22,292 nt of DNA from an uncultured Blautia sp. (GTDB taxonomy: Bacteria; Bacillota; Clostridia; Lachnospirales; Lachnospiraceae): the NCBI GenBank assembly GCA_900551075.1, contig URVB01000057.1, forward strand, positions 1 to 22,292. Reading direction: 5' to 3'. Of the stretch, positions 1 through 7,910 are shown piece after piece (within the stretch, counting starts at the first letter, position 1; each line of letters opens with the position of its first letter). Below the pieces are notes generated by a model. It was given only the letters and a program-made list of their open reading frames with translations. It did no database searches and was not told the origin of the DNA. Position numbers and translations under genes: made by a program.

Positions 1-51
1 GCACGTCCGGTTCTGAGAGGGGTAAGCCCCGTAAGGGGCTTATCTACTTAC
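1..51 (+). mobile_element. 3' end of a group II intron (domain V tail and domain VI), cut by window start
   Basis: The first 13 bases (GCACGTCCGGTTC) match the 3' strand of a bacterial group II intron domain V, and TGAGAGGGG is the usual linker that follows. A hairpin TAAGCCCC-GTAA-GGGGCTTA (about 24-43) fits domain VI, and TCTACTTAC just after it would give an intron end in AC near base 51. The 5' part and any reverse transcriptase gene lie outside the window. The exact 3' splice site is inferred; domain identity rests on motif recognition, not a covariance search. Confidence 0.7.
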
Positions 52-89
52 CAAAGTACTCCGTTTTTTTAATCTTATGGGAATCCTAC

Positions 90-118
90 TGGATATTTCC
101 GTCAAAACCTGTTAGAAT
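90..118 (+). promoter_or_regulatory. Candidate promoter for the molybdenum hydroxylase genes
   Basis: TGGATA (90-95) and TAGAAT (113-118) are separated by exactly 17 bases and match the sigma-A consensus at 4/6 and 5/6. Transcription would begin near 125, about 50 bases before the first start codon. The match is only fair, and the genes could also be transcribed from upstream of the intron. Confidence 0.35.
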
Positions 119-173
119 GAAAAAAATGTGCCTGCCCTTGGGTAAAAATGATACATGCAGAAAGGATTTCAGA

Positions 174-992
174 ATGCTAAAGATTAAAAGCTATGTAAAG
201 GTGAAAAGTATTGCAGAAGCCTACGAGCTGAATCAAAAGAGAACAGCCTGTGTTCTCGGAGGAATGGTCTGGCTGAAAATGGGAAACCGTAATGTGTCCA
301 CAGCTATAGACCTTTCTGGTCTTGGCCTGGATGTGATTCAGGAGCTTGAGGATGAATTTGTCATCGGCTGTATGACGTCGCTGCGTGATCTGGAGACAGA
401 TTCCCGGTTATATGCGTACACACATGGGGCTGTAAAAGAAAGTCTCCGACATATTGTGGGAGTACAGTTCCGCAACTGTGCGACTGTGGGAGGAAGTATA
501 TACGGCAGATACGGATTTTCAGATGTACTGACCATGTTTCTTGCTATGGATACGTGGGTGGAGCTTTATCATGAGGGAAGGCTCCCTCTTCAGGAATTTG
601 TGAACAGGAAGAAAGACAGGGATATTTTGGTAAATATCATTGTAAAAAAGACGCCCCTTTTTACTGCATATGTGAGCCAGCGGAATTCGGAGACAGATTT
701 TCCGGTGCTGACCTGTGCCGCATCCCTGATAGGCGGGGAAGCCAGAACGGTCATTGGCGCCAGGCCGGGAAAAGCGATGATCGCAGAGGATAAGAAAGGA
801 ATTCTGAAGAATTTTAAGGAAATGACGAATAGGCAGCGTACAGCAGCAATTCAGGAGTTTGCAGAATATGCTGCTTCCAATGTTCCGGTCAGGGGAAATA
901 TGCGTGCATCCGAAGAATACAGGGCGCTTCTTGTAAAGGTGCTGACAAAAAGGGCCTGGGAAGCAGTAGGAGGAATGAAAAATGAATTTTAG
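174..992 (+). CDS. Xanthine dehydrogenase-family FAD-binding subunit
   Basis: FAD subunit (CoxM/XdhB type) of a cytoplasmic molybdenum hydroxylase; it passes electrons from the [2Fe-2S] subunit to the final acceptor. The FAD-binding domain covers roughly residues 1-160, with a modified glycine loop (VLGGMVWLKMG, about 27-37) and the second FAD loop ATVGGSIYGRYG (about 103-114). The C-terminal flavoprotein domain runs from about 165 to 265 and ends in the usual segment containing VPVRGNMRAS. I chose ATG 174, with AAAGGA seven bases upstream, because the homologous sequence begins at MLKIKSY; an in-frame ATG at 117 would add 19 unlike residues. The product is 272 aa, normal for the family. The end overlaps the next gene by 11 bases, implying coupled translation. 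The substrate cannot be fixed from sequence. Confidence 0.88.
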   Translation: MLKIKSYVKVKSIAEAYELNQKRTACVLGGMVWLKMGNRNVSTAIDLSGLGLDVIQELEDEFVIGCMTSLRDLETDSRLYAYTHGAVKESLRHIVGVQFRNCATVGGSIYGRYGFSDVLTMFLAMDTWVELYHEGRLPLQEFVNRKKDRDILVNIIVKKTPLFTAYVSQRNSETDFPVLTCAASLIGGEARTVIGARPGKAMIAEDKKGILKNFKEMTNRQRTAAIQEFAEYAASNVPVRGNMRASEEYRALLVKVLTKRAWEAVGGMKNEF

Positions 993-1461
993 TTTTTGGC
1001 TGAATGGTGTTTACCGTCATGAGGAGGCAGAGCCGGATACCCTGCTTTTGGATTTTCTGAGACAAAAGGGCTGCTACAGTGTGAAGAGAGGCTGTGAAAC
1101 TGCAAACTGCGGTTTGTGTACAGTTCTTATGGATGGTAAGCCGGTACTTTCCTGTAGTACTCTTGCGCTCCGGGCAGAGGGAAAAAAGATAGTGACACTG
1201 GAAGGCATGCAGAAGGAGGCGGAGGAGTTTGGAAGCTTTCTGGCAAACGAGGGTGCGGAGCAGTGCGGCTTCTGTAATCCGGGATTTATTATGAACGTAT
1301 TTGCCATGCTGCATGAACTGAAAGAGCCTGCGGAGAGAGAAATCCAGGAATATCTGGCGGGGAATCTCTGCCGTTGTTCCGGGTTCGTGGGACAGACCAG
1401 AAGTATCCTGAAATTTTTAGAATATAAGAGATCACAGCAGGATGGAGGGGCGGAAGTATGA
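982..1461 (+). CDS. Xanthine dehydrogenase-family [2Fe-2S] subunit
   Basis: Small iron-sulfur subunit (CoxS/XdhC type), 159 aa, linking the molybdenum site to FAD. The plant-ferredoxin-like N-terminal domain binds the first cluster with Cys38, Cys43, Cys46 and Cys58 (GCETANCGLC motif). The C-terminal helical domain binds the second with Cys95, Cys98, Cys130 and Cys132 (QCGFCNPGF and NLCRCSGF). All eight ligands are present and the length is normal, so the protein should be functional. It overlaps the FAD gene by 11 bases and the molybdenum-subunit gene by 4 bases (ATGA), so the three are very probably one operon with coupled translation. Confidence 0.94.
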   Translation: MNFSFWLNGVYRHEEAEPDTLLLDFLRQKGCYSVKRGCETANCGLCTVLMDGKPVLSCSTLALRAEGKKIVTLEGMQKEAEEFGSFLANEGAEQCGFCNPGFIMNVFAMLHELKEPAEREIQEYLAGNLCRCSGFVGQTRSILKFLEYKRSQQDGGAEV

Positions 1462-3743
1462 GTTATGTAAATAAACCCGTGCAGAAAACAGATGCCATGG
1501 CACTTGTTACCGGCAAGCCGGTTTATACGGATGATCTGGCTCCTAAGGACTGTCTGATCGTAAAGGTGCTGAGAAGCCCTTATGCAAATGCCTGGATTGA
1601 AGAGATCAGAACAGGTACGGCAGCGCAGACAGGTGGTATTGCATGCGTATTGACCTATAGGGATGTGCCGCAGAAGCGTTTTACCCTGGCCGGACAGACC
1701 TACCCGGAGCTGAGTCCGTATGACAGACTGATCCTGGACCGTCACCTCCGTTTTGTGGGAGACGCAGTGGCGATTGTGGCCGGAGACAGTGAAACGGCTG
1801 TTGACAAGGCAATGAAGCGGATTAAGGTAAAATACCGGGTAGAAAAACCTGTTTTGGATATACACGAGGCCAAAGATAACGAGGTTTTGGTTCATCCGGA
1901 GGAAAACTGGGAAGCGAAGGTACCGGTTGGTGCGGATAACCGGAGGAATTTATGTGCGTCGAATATAGAAGAAAAGGGAAATGTGGATGAGGTTCTTTCC
2001 GAATGCAAATATACAGTAGACTATACGTACCGGACGAAAGCGAATCAGCAGGCGATGATGGAAACCTTCCGGAGCTATTGCTATCTGGATCATTTCGGAC
2101 GTCTGAACGTGGTTTCCTCTACACAGATTCCATTTCATGTAAGGCGTATTCTGGGAAATGCTCTGGATATTCCTTCTTCCAAAATCCGCGTGATCAAACC
2201 AAGAATCGGCGGAGGCTTCGGGGCGAAGCAGACAGCCGTTTCGGATGTATATCCGGCATTTGTAACCTGGAAAACAGGTCTGCCTGCAAAAATGGTGTAT
2301 TCCCGTTATGAATCGCAGATCTGTTCCTCTCCCCGTCATGAAATGGAGATCAGGGTCCGGGCAGGTGCAGATGAGAATGGCATTGTAAAAGCCCTGGATG
2401 TATATTCCCTGTCTAATACGGGTGCTTACGGAGAGCATGGACCGACGACAGTGGGCTTAAGCGGACACAAATCCATTTCCCTTTATCGTCATACAGAGGC
2501 TTATCGTTTTGCTTATGATGTGGTATATACGAATGTGCAGGCAGCAGGCGCTTACCGTGGGTATGGAGCTACCCAGGGGATTTATGCGGTGGAATCAGCC
2601 ATTAACGAGCTGGCTGCAAAAATGGGAATGGACCCGGTACGTATCCGGGAGCTGAACATGCCGATGGAAGGGGAGCCGCTTCCCGCCTACGGAGATTGTC
2701 CGACAGCACCGAGCTGTACCATGGACAAATGCATGGAGCGTGCAAAAGAAATGATGAACTGGGATAAAAAGTATCCCTGCCGTGATATGGGCAATGGAAA
2801 AGTCCGCGGCGTAGGCGTGGCAATGGCCATGCAGGGTTCCTCCATTGCAGGTGTGGATGTTGGCGGTGCGGATATCAAATTAAATGAAGACGGTTCTTAT
2901 ACTCTGGGGCTTGGCTGCACGGATATGGGGACCGGATGTGATACCATACTGGCACAGATTGCAGCGGACTGCCTGGAAACTCCAATGGAAAATATCGTTG
3001 TTTTTAGTGTGGATACGGATATTTCGCCGTATGATTCCGGTTCCTATGCGTCTGCAACTACTTATACCACAGGGACAGCCGTCATGCAGGCATGTGAAGA
3101 AATCAGAAAGAGGATATGCAGGCTTGGCGCCCGGATGCTGGATGTGGATGCAGAGGAAGCGGATTTTGACGGAGCATTTGTATACAGTGGAAATGAGAAA
3201 GTGTCCCTGCAGGAAATTGCGGTCAAAGGGACCTGCGGCAATACGCAGGAGCTGCAGGTGGTCAGAACCTATTCTTCTCCGATTTCTCCTCCTCCGTTTA
3301 TGGTTGGAATGGCAGAGGTAGAGGTTGATAAGGAGACGGGCAGTGCGAGGGTTGTGGATTATGTAGCCGTAGTAGACTGCGGAACCCCGATCAATCCGAA
3401 TCTTGCCAGAGTGCAGACAGAGGGCGGGATTGCACAGGGTATCGGGATGGCGCTTTATGAAGATGTGCAGTACAGTGAGCAGGGCACGATCCGCAACAAT
3501 TCTTTTATGCAATATAAGATTCCTACCAGGCTGGATATCGGAGATATCCGTGTGGATTTCAGAAGCAGTTATGAGCCCAGCGGACCCTTTGGCGCGAAAT
3601 CCATCGGGGAGCTGGTCATTGATACGCCATGTCCGGCGGTCGCAGAGGCTGTCTACAATGCAACAGGTGTGAGAGTGAGAGAGCTTCCGATCACACCGGA
3701 GAAAATTGCCATGGGAATTCAGAAAAAAGAGCTTGAGGATTGA
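1458..3743 (+). CDS. Xanthine dehydrogenase-family molybdopterin-binding subunit
   Basis: Large catalytic subunit (CoxL/XdhA type), 761 aa. It holds the molybdopterin cofactor and hydroxylates a purine or other N-heterocycle or aldehyde. Visible landmarks are the N-terminal a/b hammerhead domain (about 15-135), the cofactor motif GGGFGAKQ (251-258), the active-site loop GAYRGYGATQ with Arg367, and GPFGAKSIGE near the C-terminus with the probable catalytic Glu718. The loop resembles xanthine dehydrogenases rather than the AYRCSFR loop of CO dehydrogenase. The start overlaps the previous stop as ATGA and follows GGAGGGGCG. No cofactor-maturation gene (xdhC/mobA-like) is visible here. Purine catabolism is likely but not proven. 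Confidence 0.92.
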   Translation: MSYVNKPVQKTDAMALVTGKPVYTDDLAPKDCLIVKVLRSPYANAWIEEIRTGTAAQTGGIACVLTYRDVPQKRFTLAGQTYPELSPYDRLILDRHLRFVGDAVAIVAGDSETAVDKAMKRIKVKYRVEKPVLDIHEAKDNEVLVHPEENWEAKVPVGADNRRNLCASNIEEKGNVDEVLSECKYTVDYTYRTKANQQAMMETFRSYCYLDHFGRLNVVSSTQIPFHVRRILGNALDIPSSKIRVIKPRIGGGFGAKQTAVSDVYPAFVTWKTGLPAKMVYSRYESQICSSPRHEMEIRVRAGADENGIVKALDVYSLSNTGAYGEHGPTTVGLSGHKSISLYRHTEAYRFAYDVVYTNVQAAGAYRGYGATQGIYAVESAINELAAKMGMDPVRIRELNMPMEGEPLPAYGDCPTAPSCTMDKCMERAKEMMNWDKKYPCRDMGNGKVRGVGVAMAMQGSSIAGVDVGGADIKLNEDGSYTLGLGCTDMGTGCDTILAQIAADCLETPMENIVVFSVDTDISPYDSGSYASATTYTTGTAVMQACEEIRKRICRLGARMLDVDAEEADFDGAFVYSGNEKVSLQEIAVKGTCGNTQELQVVRTYSSPISPPPFMVGMAEVEVDKETGSARVVDYVAVVDCGTPINPNLARVQTEGGIAQGIGMALYEDVQYSEQGTIRNNSFMQYKIPTRLDIGDIRVDFRSSYEPSGPFGAKSIGELVIDTPCPAVAEAVYNATGVRVRELPITPEKIAMGIQKKELED

Positions 3744-3768
3744 TACAGAAAGGACGTTTCATATTGTT

Positions 3769-4812
3769 ATGACCAATTTGTTTTTTGGTTCTGTACTTGC
3801 GGCCGTATATGTGGTGATGTACTGGCTTTTGGGGGCTGTGCTTCCGGATAAGTATCAGTCGCGTTCTGTGCCGGTGATGTGCATGACCGGATTTTTGCTT
3901 TATTATTCACTGTTTCAGATCATAGCGCTTCCAATGAAAATTACAAGGCAGCCGCTCAGCCGTCTGACTATTGTCTGGGGCTGTGTTCTGCTGCTACTGG
4001 CCGCTTATGCCCTTGTCAGAAGACGGGAAGTGCTTGCAGGTAGTATCAGAAATTTATTTGAGTCCGGGCAGAAGCTGTCCGCAGTTCTTTGTATAGCTGT
4101 GATGGCTCTTGCAATTGCAGTGCTTTTAGGGTTTAATACCAATACAATTTCAGATTATGATTCCGGATATTATATCGGTCTTCCGGTGTCTTCGGTGTAT
4201 TCCAATACCCTGGAGCTGCTGTCACCGTTTGAAGGAAAGGTGCTTGATAGGCCACAGGCATTTTATATTATGAATACGGATACGCTTCACAGTGCGGTTA
4301 TCTATCAGGCGCTGAAGATACATCCGCTTATGGAACGGAAATGGAGTTTTACCATAGCCATGGTATTGCTGTTTGAAATGGTGATCTATCAGTGTGGAAA
4401 GCTGTTTTTTCAGAAAGAGTATGCCAAAACGGGAGTATGCTGTTTGTTTGCAAACCTTGCGCTGTTGTTTTCCTACAGCATCGGAGGGGTATCCCATTAT
4501 TTTGCGTACAGGACCTATGAGGGAAAGGCGATTATTTGCTATTTGTATATGACAATGATTTTCTGCTTTGGGCTGGCGTTATATAAAAAAGAAAAGGGGG
4601 CCTGGCCGTGGGCATGTCTGTTTCTCTGTACGGTCAGCGGAATCTCGTTTACCAATACGGCCTTGTTTGTAGTGCCGTGTATGGCAGGCCTGACCCTTCT
4701 GCCGTACATTTTGTCAGAGGGCATCTGCCATAAAAAATGGAAGTATCTTGTGAATTATGTGATCATTCTTCTGCCGGGGGTTGTATGGCTGGCATTGTAC
4801 AGGACCCTATAA
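3769..4812 (+). CDS. Polytopic membrane protein, N-terminal part (DUF6077-like), ended by a stop in the same frame as the next ORF
   Basis: About 347 aa with many hydrophobic segments (for example around residues 2-22, 38-60, 70-86 and 105-122, and several more to the C-terminus). After a loop containing SDYDSGYYIG it shows a segment with SHYFAYRTYEGKA. This layout resembles the DUF6077 family, multi-span proteins of Lachnospiraceae that I recall as GT-C-like; that assignment is tentative. I start at ATG 3769; AAAGGA lies 14 bases upstream, which is rather far. The longer in-frame ATG at 3706 lies inside the molybdenum-subunit gene. The TAA at 4810-4812 is followed, in the same frame after eight codons, by the next ORF, so this may be half of a longer protein. 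Confidence 0.6.
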   Translation: MTNLFFGSVLAAVYVVMYWLLGAVLPDKYQSRSVPVMCMTGFLLYYSLFQIIALPMKITRQPLSRLTIVWGCVLLLLAAYALVRRREVLAGSIRNLFESGQKLSAVLCIAVMALAIAVLLGFNTNTISDYDSGYYIGLPVSSVYSNTLELLSPFEGKVLDRPQAFYIMNTDTLHSAVIYQALKIHPLMERKWSFTIAMVLLFEMVIYQCGKLFFQKEYAKTGVCCLFANLALLFSYSIGGVSHYFAYRTYEGKAIICYLYMTMIFCFGLALYKKEKGAWPWACLFLCTVSGISFTNTALFVVPCMAGLTLLPYILSEGICHKKWKYLVNYVIILLPGVVWLALYRTL

Positions 4813-4836
4813 TTTAGAGAAAGGAAGCGAAACAAT

Positions 4837-5682
4837 ATGTTAGAGACAATGGAAAAGATGCTTCGGTTTCTCGTCAAATGCTTTCATACCTACAGCAGTG
4901 ATAATAAGATATGGATTTTGTACCCTGCGGCGCTGGTGCTCATATGGATATTGGGGAAGAGAGAAGACAGGAAGCTGTTTCTCGGTGTGCTGGCAGCAGA
5001 GTGCCTGACAGTGTTCAATCCGTTTGCAGTACAGCTTCTTCTGAAGCTGTTCGGCTTCAGCAACAGATATGTACGTTTCTTTTGGCTGATATTGTTTTTT
5101 GTTACCATTGCCTATGCGGCAACTCTGCTGATCTTTCATTTTAAAAAAGTGTTTTCACGCGTTGCTGCCGGCGTTCTGTGTATGGCATTGGTTGTTGGGC
5201 TGGGGACACCGGTGTTTTGGGGAAAGGATGTTCCGGAATATCGCCCTGCTCAGAATGTATATTTTACGGATACGGAAATTTTGGAGCTTGCCAATATTTT
5301 CCATAGTGAAGGCATTGAAAATCCGAAGATTCTTTACGAAGGCTTGATGCTTCTTTACCGCCAGTATGATCCGGGTGTACGTTCGCTGCTTTCCAGATAT
5401 GGACTCAGAAAGCTGCAGCAGAAATCCATGGAGGATTTCCTGAAAATGGAAAAGTTCAGCGAAGCAATCAGAGAGATCTGTCAGGTATATTATTATCAGG
5501 ACTTCAGTGTTCCGGCAGAACAGTTTTATAAGCGGCTCTGCGAAAAAGAGGTAACTTATATGGTTTCTACGAGTGCGGAGCTGGATGCATATGTGGAAAA
5601 GATTCCGGTGGCTTTGCTTGGCCGGACAACCAACTGCAGGGTGTGGAAGGTTCTGTATGAGGAAGCGGAGGGCGAAGCCTGA
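4837..5682 (+). CDS. Membrane protein with extracytoplasmic C-terminal domain, probable C-terminal half of the preceding protein
   Basis: 281 aa. Hydrophobic spans lie at about 26-40, 48-70, 79-101 and 106-125, followed by a soluble domain of about 150 residues starting near GKDVPEY. The reading frame is identical to that of the upstream ORF; only TAA plus eight codons separate them. Read through the stop, the joined protein would be about 640 aa, with membrane spans first and a soluble tail last. AGAGAAAGGAAGCG upstream of ATG 4837 could serve as a ribosome site, so independent translation or re-initiation is possible. The soluble tail could recognise a nucleotide-sugar or wall substrate, but I see no diagnostic motif. 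Function unknown. Confidence 0.6.
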   Translation: MLETMEKMLRFLVKCFHTYSSDNKIWILYPAALVLIWILGKREDRKLFLGVLAAECLTVFNPFAVQLLLKLFGFSNRYVRFFWLILFFVTIAYAATLLIFHFKKVFSRVAAGVLCMALVVGLGTPVFWGKDVPEYRPAQNVYFTDTEILELANIFHSEGIENPKILYEGLMLLYRQYDPGVRSLLSRYGLRKLQQKSMEDFLKMEKFSEAIREICQVYYYQDFSVPAEQFYKRLCEKEVTYMVSTSAELDAYVEKIPVALLGRTTNCRVWKVLYEEAEGEA

Positions 5683-5721
5683 CAGAGAAACGGACAAAAA
5701 CGGGAAACTTACAGAAAAGAC

Positions 5722-5750
5722 TTGCTATTTCTATAAAAAGCTGATAAATT
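5722..5750 (+). promoter_or_regulatory. Weak candidate promoter for the lysine riboswitch transcript
   Basis: TTGCTA (5722-5727) and TAAATT (5745-5750) have a 17-base spacer and match the consensus at 4/6 each. Position just upstream of the aptamer is the main support; other AT-rich hexamers nearby could serve instead. Confidence 0.3.
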
Positions 5751-5783
5751 TAATATTATATTTACTATGCACAAAATGAGTAA

Positions 5784-5942
5784 TGATAGAGGTGCGGGTT
5801 TCAAGAGTAGCCACGGGCAAAAGGCATTGGCAGCCGCCTGTGGTGAAAGGGGAAGCTGCCGAAGGGTTCTGACAGCCAGGAGGGAGAACCCTGGGACGAT
5901 GCAGAAGATGCGTCGGACTGTCACGAATGTGGAGCGCTATCA
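5784..5942 (+). ncRNA. Lysine riboswitch (L box) aptamer
   Basis: The segment carries the conserved lysine-riboswitch blocks in order: GATAGAGGTGCG at the 5' side, AAGAGTAGCC, GTGAAAGGGGAAGCTGCCGAAG, and GGACTGTCACGAATGTGGAGCGCTATC at the 3' side, with variable stems between. The outer P1 helix is formed by TGATAG (5784-5789) and CTATCA (5937-5942). An intrinsic terminator begins 20 bases after P1. From the known class, bound lysine should stabilise P1 and let the terminator form, turning off the transporter gene downstream. Confidence 0.95.
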
Positions 5943-5962
5943 AAAATGGAAATCAGCAGGAT

Positions 5963-6006
5963 ACCATGAACGTGTTCCCTTAAGGACTATCGTTCATGGT
6001 TTTTTT
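5963..6006 (+). terminator. Riboswitch-controlled intrinsic terminator
   Basis: Ten-base arms ACCATGAACG (5963-5972) and CGTTCATGGT (5991-6000) form a perfect stem followed by a T run (6000-6006). It lies between the lysine aptamer and the start codon at 6034, as expected for the expression platform. Confidence 0.92.
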
Positions 6007-6033
6007 GTGCCGAAAAAGAGGGAGGAAATCAAA

Positions 6034-7659
6034 ATGAAAAGCAAAAGAAAAAGACTGCCGGCAATTCTGGCTATGGCAACTTTCGGTATCATGTCCGGTC
6101 CTCTGGCAGTGTTTGCGGCGGAAGCGGAGGAAGCTGCACAGCCGGCCGTATATGCGACCTTTTGGGCATTGGTACCCCCGATTGTAGCGATTGCACTGGC
6201 CCTGATCACAAAAGAAGTTTACAGCTCTCTGTTTGTAGGAATTTTAGTAGGAGCCCTGTTTTATTCCGGCTTCAGCTTTGAGGGAACGGTGACTCATATT
6301 TTCCAGGGCGGCATTATCAGTGTGCTGTCAGACAGCTACAATGTGGGAATTCTGGTTTTTCTGGTAATTCTGGGAACTATGGTCTGCCTTATGAACCGGG
6401 CCGGAGGCTCGGCCGCTTTCGGCCGCTGGGCGGGCAAACGAATCACGTCCCGGGTAGGAGCGGAGCTTGCGACGATCGTTCTCGGTGTTTTGATTTTTAT
6501 TGATGATTATTTTAACTGTCTGACTGTAGGAAGTGTTATGCGTCCTGTTACGGATAAGCACAATGTATCCCGTGCAAAGCTGGCGTATCTGATTGATGCG
6601 ACTGCAGCTCCTGTATGTATCATTGCTCCGATTTCATCCTGGGCTGCGGCAGTCAGCGGGTTTGTAGAGGGTGAGGATGGACTTTCGATTTTTGTACGCG
6701 CGATCCCATATAATTTTTATGCGCTTTTGACAATCGTTATGATGGTTGGTATGGTGCTCATGAGAGTGGAATTCGGAGCCATGGGTGTCCATGAGACGAA
6801 TGCGCTTAAGGGAGATTTATTTACTACTGCCGACCGTCCTTATGCAAATGCAGAGAATGAATCGGAAGGGAATCCGAGAGGGAGGGTGATGGACCTTTTG
6901 ATTCCAATCCTTTCTCTGGTTATCTGCTGTGTCATTGGTATGATCTATACGGGAGGCTTCTTCAGCGGAGAAGGATTTATTACGGCTTTTTCTCAGAGTG
7001 ATGCTTCTGTTGGACTGGTTCTCGGCAGCTTTTTCGGTCTGATCATCACGATTATTCTGTATCTGGTGCGCCGTGTACTTTCCTTCCGTGACTGTATGGC
7101 ATGCCTGCCGGAAGGATTTAAGGCAATGGTTCCTGCTATTTTGATTCTGACCTTTGCATGGTCCCTGAAAGCTATGACGGACAGCCTCGGAGCGGCACTT
7201 TTTGTAGCAAATGCCGTAGAATCTGCAGCGGGTGCCCTGATGAATCTGCTTCCTGCAATTATTTTCCTGGTAGGCTGTGGCCTTGCTTTTGCAACAGGCA
7301 CTTCCTGGGGAACCTTTGGCATTTTGATTCCGATCGTTGTTGCGGTATTTGAAAACTCGAATCCGGAGTTGATGATTATCTCGATTTCCGCTTGTATGGC
7401 AGGTGCGGTATGCGGGGACCATTGTTCTCCGATCTCTGATACGACGATTATGGCATCGGCAGGTGCGCAGTGTGATCACGTAAATCATGTGTCCACACAG
7501 CTTCCGTACGTAATTGTGGCAGCGGCGGTATCGTTTGTAACGTATATTGTTGCCGGATTTGTACAGTCCGCATGGATTGCACTGCCTGTTGGCATCGTAC
7601 TGATGCTTCTGGTACTGACTGTGATCAGACTGCTCTGTTCTACATTAAGCAAGGATTGA
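6034..7659 (+). CDS. NhaC-family antiporter, probable lysine transporter (LysW-like)
   Basis: 541-aa membrane transporter of the NhaC Na+/H+ antiporter superfamily. Family signatures are FIDDYFNCLTVGSVMRPVTDK around residues 155-175, the following AAPVCIIAPISSWAA, and GDHCSPISDTTIMASAG near residue 470. About a dozen hydrophobic spans are visible. The lysine riboswitch directly upstream is the strongest clue to substrate: NhaC-like proteins under L-box control were proposed as lysine transporters (LysW) in comparative genomics. Start ATG 6034 follows GGGAGGAAATC; the longer ORF from 5767 would run through the riboswitch and is rejected. The N-terminus (MKSKRKR, a hydrophobic stretch, then FAAEAEE) looks like a cleavable signal peptide. 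Transport direction and coupling ion are unknown. Confidence 0.88.
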   Translation: MKSKRKRLPAILAMATFGIMSGPLAVFAAEAEEAAQPAVYATFWALVPPIVAIALALITKEVYSSLFVGILVGALFYSGFSFEGTVTHIFQGGIISVLSDSYNVGILVFLVILGTMVCLMNRAGGSAAFGRWAGKRITSRVGAELATIVLGVLIFIDDYFNCLTVGSVMRPVTDKHNVSRAKLAYLIDATAAPVCIIAPISSWAAAVSGFVEGEDGLSIFVRAIPYNFYALLTIVMMVGMVLMRVEFGAMGVHETNALKGDLFTTADRPYANAENESEGNPRGRVMDLLIPILSLVICCVIGMIYTGGFFSGEGFITAFSQSDASVGLVLGSFFGLIITIILYLVRRVLSFRDCMACLPEGFKAMVPAILILTFAWSLKAMTDSLGAALFVANAVESAAGALMNLLPAIIFLVGCGLAFATGTSWGTFGILIPIVVAVFENSNPELMIISISACMAGAVCGDHCSPISDTTIMASAGAQCDHVNHVSTQLPYVIVAAAVSFVTYIVAGFVQSAWIALPVGIVLMLLVLTVIRLLCSTLSKD

Positions 7660-7671
7660 TGGAAAAGGCAG

Positions 7672-7706
7672 ATACTGCCGTCCGATTCAGGCGGCAGTAT
7701 TTGTTT
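7672..7706 (+). terminator. Intrinsic terminator after the transporter
   Basis: ATACTGCCG (7672-7680) pairs with CGGCAGTAT (7692-7700) and is followed by TTGTTT. It starts 12 bases after the transporter stop codon. Confidence 0.82.
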
Positions 7707-7730
7707 ATGAAAAACAAACAATTCGAAATC

Positions 7731-7759
7731 TTTACAAATGCAAAAATATGTGTTATATT
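7731..7759 (+). promoter_or_regulatory. Promoter of the tRNA-Arg transcript
   Basis: TTTACA (7731-7736) and TATATT (7754-7759) with a 17-base spacer; each differs from consensus at one position. Predicted start is near 7766, about 18 bases before the mature tRNA. Confidence 0.7.
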
Positions 7760-7783
7760 ATAAAAGGCTTTAGTTGAAAGCTT

Positions 7784-7855
7784 GCACCTGTAGCTCAGTG
7801 GATAGAGCAGTGGTTTCCGGTACCATGTGCGGGGGTTCGATTCCCTTCAGGTGTA
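7784..7855 (+). tRNA. tRNA-Arg (anticodon CCG)
   Basis: The cloverleaf can be drawn by hand. Acceptor arms are GCACCTG and CAGGTGT (one G-T pair). The D arm is GCTC/GAGC, the anticodon stem GTGGT/ACCAT carries loop TTCCGGT, the variable loop has four bases, and the T arm is GGGGG/CCCTT with loop TTCGATT. Anticodon CCG reads the CGG arginine codon. The discriminator is A, and CCA is not encoded. Confidence 0.96.
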
Positions 7856-7910
7856 CTGCCTGGAACGGATGGTCCGTTTCGGTGCGTTGTATTTTAAGGA
7901 GGACAAGAAC

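Noticed and set aside
52..173. Purine riboswitch before the xanthine-dehydrogenase-family genes
   Set aside because: None of the conserved loop sequences of the purine aptamer are visible in this leader.
2880..3512. 210-codon minus-strand frame inside the molybdenum-subunit gene
   Set aside because: Shadow of a conserved gene; composition is that of an antisense translation.
5767..6033. 89-codon N-terminal extension of the NhaC-family gene
   Set aside because: It runs through the lysine aptamer and terminator, and a good ribosome site precedes ATG 6034.
7784..7855. tRNA-Arg as an attachment site for a mobile element
   Set aside because: No integrase, no repeat of the tRNA 3' end elsewhere in the window, and ordinary genes on both sides.
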